Source of the DNA: Cetobacterium ceti
GTDB lineage: Bacteria; Fusobacteriota; Fusobacteriia; Fusobacteriales; Fusobacteriaceae
DNA length: 64,000 nt
Reading direction: 5' to 3'
Assembly (NCBI RefSeq): GCF_900167275.1
Contig: NZ_FUWX01000006.1
Location: 115,084 to 179,083 of the forward strand
The notes beneath the pieces are model-generated. The model was not told the DNA's origin and did no database searches. It saw nothing but the letters and a program-made list of their open reading frames with translations. How positions within the stretch are numbered: the first letter of the stretch is position 1; each line of letters begins with the position of its first letter. Both the position numbers and the translations under genes were made by a program. Positions 63,999 through 64,000 of the stretch are shown piece by piece.

Positions 63999-64000
63999 CT

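Larger units (their letters stand above)
63819..64000. repeat. 182-bp inverted repeat, right copy (tRNA-Glu + tRNA-Tyr)
   Basis: An exact reverse complement of 46231-46412. It reaches the window edge; the next bases on the left copy belong to tRNA-Thr, so the duplication may extend further. Confidence 0.95.

Overview
The window looks like DNA from an anaerobic, very AT-rich, outer-membrane-bearing bacterium of the Fusobacteriota (a Cetobacterium-, Ilyobacter- or Propionigenium-like organism; I cannot decide the genus by eye). Clostridial-type amino acid metabolism (a full selenocysteine-containing glycine reductase operon, an anaerobic sulfatase maturase, a split transketolase) sits beside Gram-negative envelope genes (a TolC-like lipoprotein, an outer-membrane beta-barrel protein, a NanM-like lipoprotein). 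Promoters are mostly sigma-70-like (TTGACA, 16-18 bp, TATAAT), and many genes converge on shared two-way terminators.

Layout. 0-6 kb: start of a P-type ATPase behind a yybP-ykoY (Mn2+) riboswitch, a small PII-like protein, a glycogen-debranching-type enzyme, a frameshifted small ORF and an OpuC-type osmoprotectant ABC transporter. 6-22 kb: an iron alcohol dehydrogenase, an EmrAB-TolC-like efflux operon, a DUF4213/DUF364 protein, a BCCT betaine transporter, a candidate small RNA, an M18 aminopeptidase, a ROK fructokinase, YvcK, pyruvate phosphate dikinase and an outer-membrane protein. 22-38 kb: DUF523 protein, diguanylate cyclase, siroheme sulfite/nitrite reductase, split transketolase, HU, an APC permease fused to an EIIA-like domain, a MATE pump behind a MerR-type promoter, an orphan periplasmic binding protein, and a GntR - cytosolic sulfatase - sulfatase maturase operon. 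36.7-46 kb: a glycine/alanine symporter followed by grdX-trxB-trxA-grdE-grdA-grdB-grdC-grdD, with in-frame UGA (selenocysteine) codons in grdA and grdB. Glycine imported by the symporter can be reduced to acetyl phosphate with electrons from TrxB/TrxA.

46-64 kb: a six-tRNA operon on the minus strand, a two-gene threonine/serine exporter, an amino acid ABC transporter lacking its binding protein, ALDH, NUDIX and RluA genes, a ROK regulator, then a plasmid-type replication and partition module: parA, a second par gene, a 29-bp palindrome, a RepA-type initiator and an iteron origin with five repeats at an exact 23-bp period. To the right lie a NanM-like lipoprotein, a tryptophan-rich leader peptide plus terminator ahead of an NSS-family amino acid transporter, thiol peroxidase, Hsp20, an M24 peptidase and a second tRNA operon. 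Its last 182 bp are an exact inverted copy of part of the first tRNA cluster.

Plasmid-type replication together with tRNA and core metabolic genes, and an apparent change in base skew across the origin, suggest that the window belongs to a chromid or megaplasmid, or to a chromosome that captured such an origin. I saw no transposases, phage genes or CRISPR arrays.
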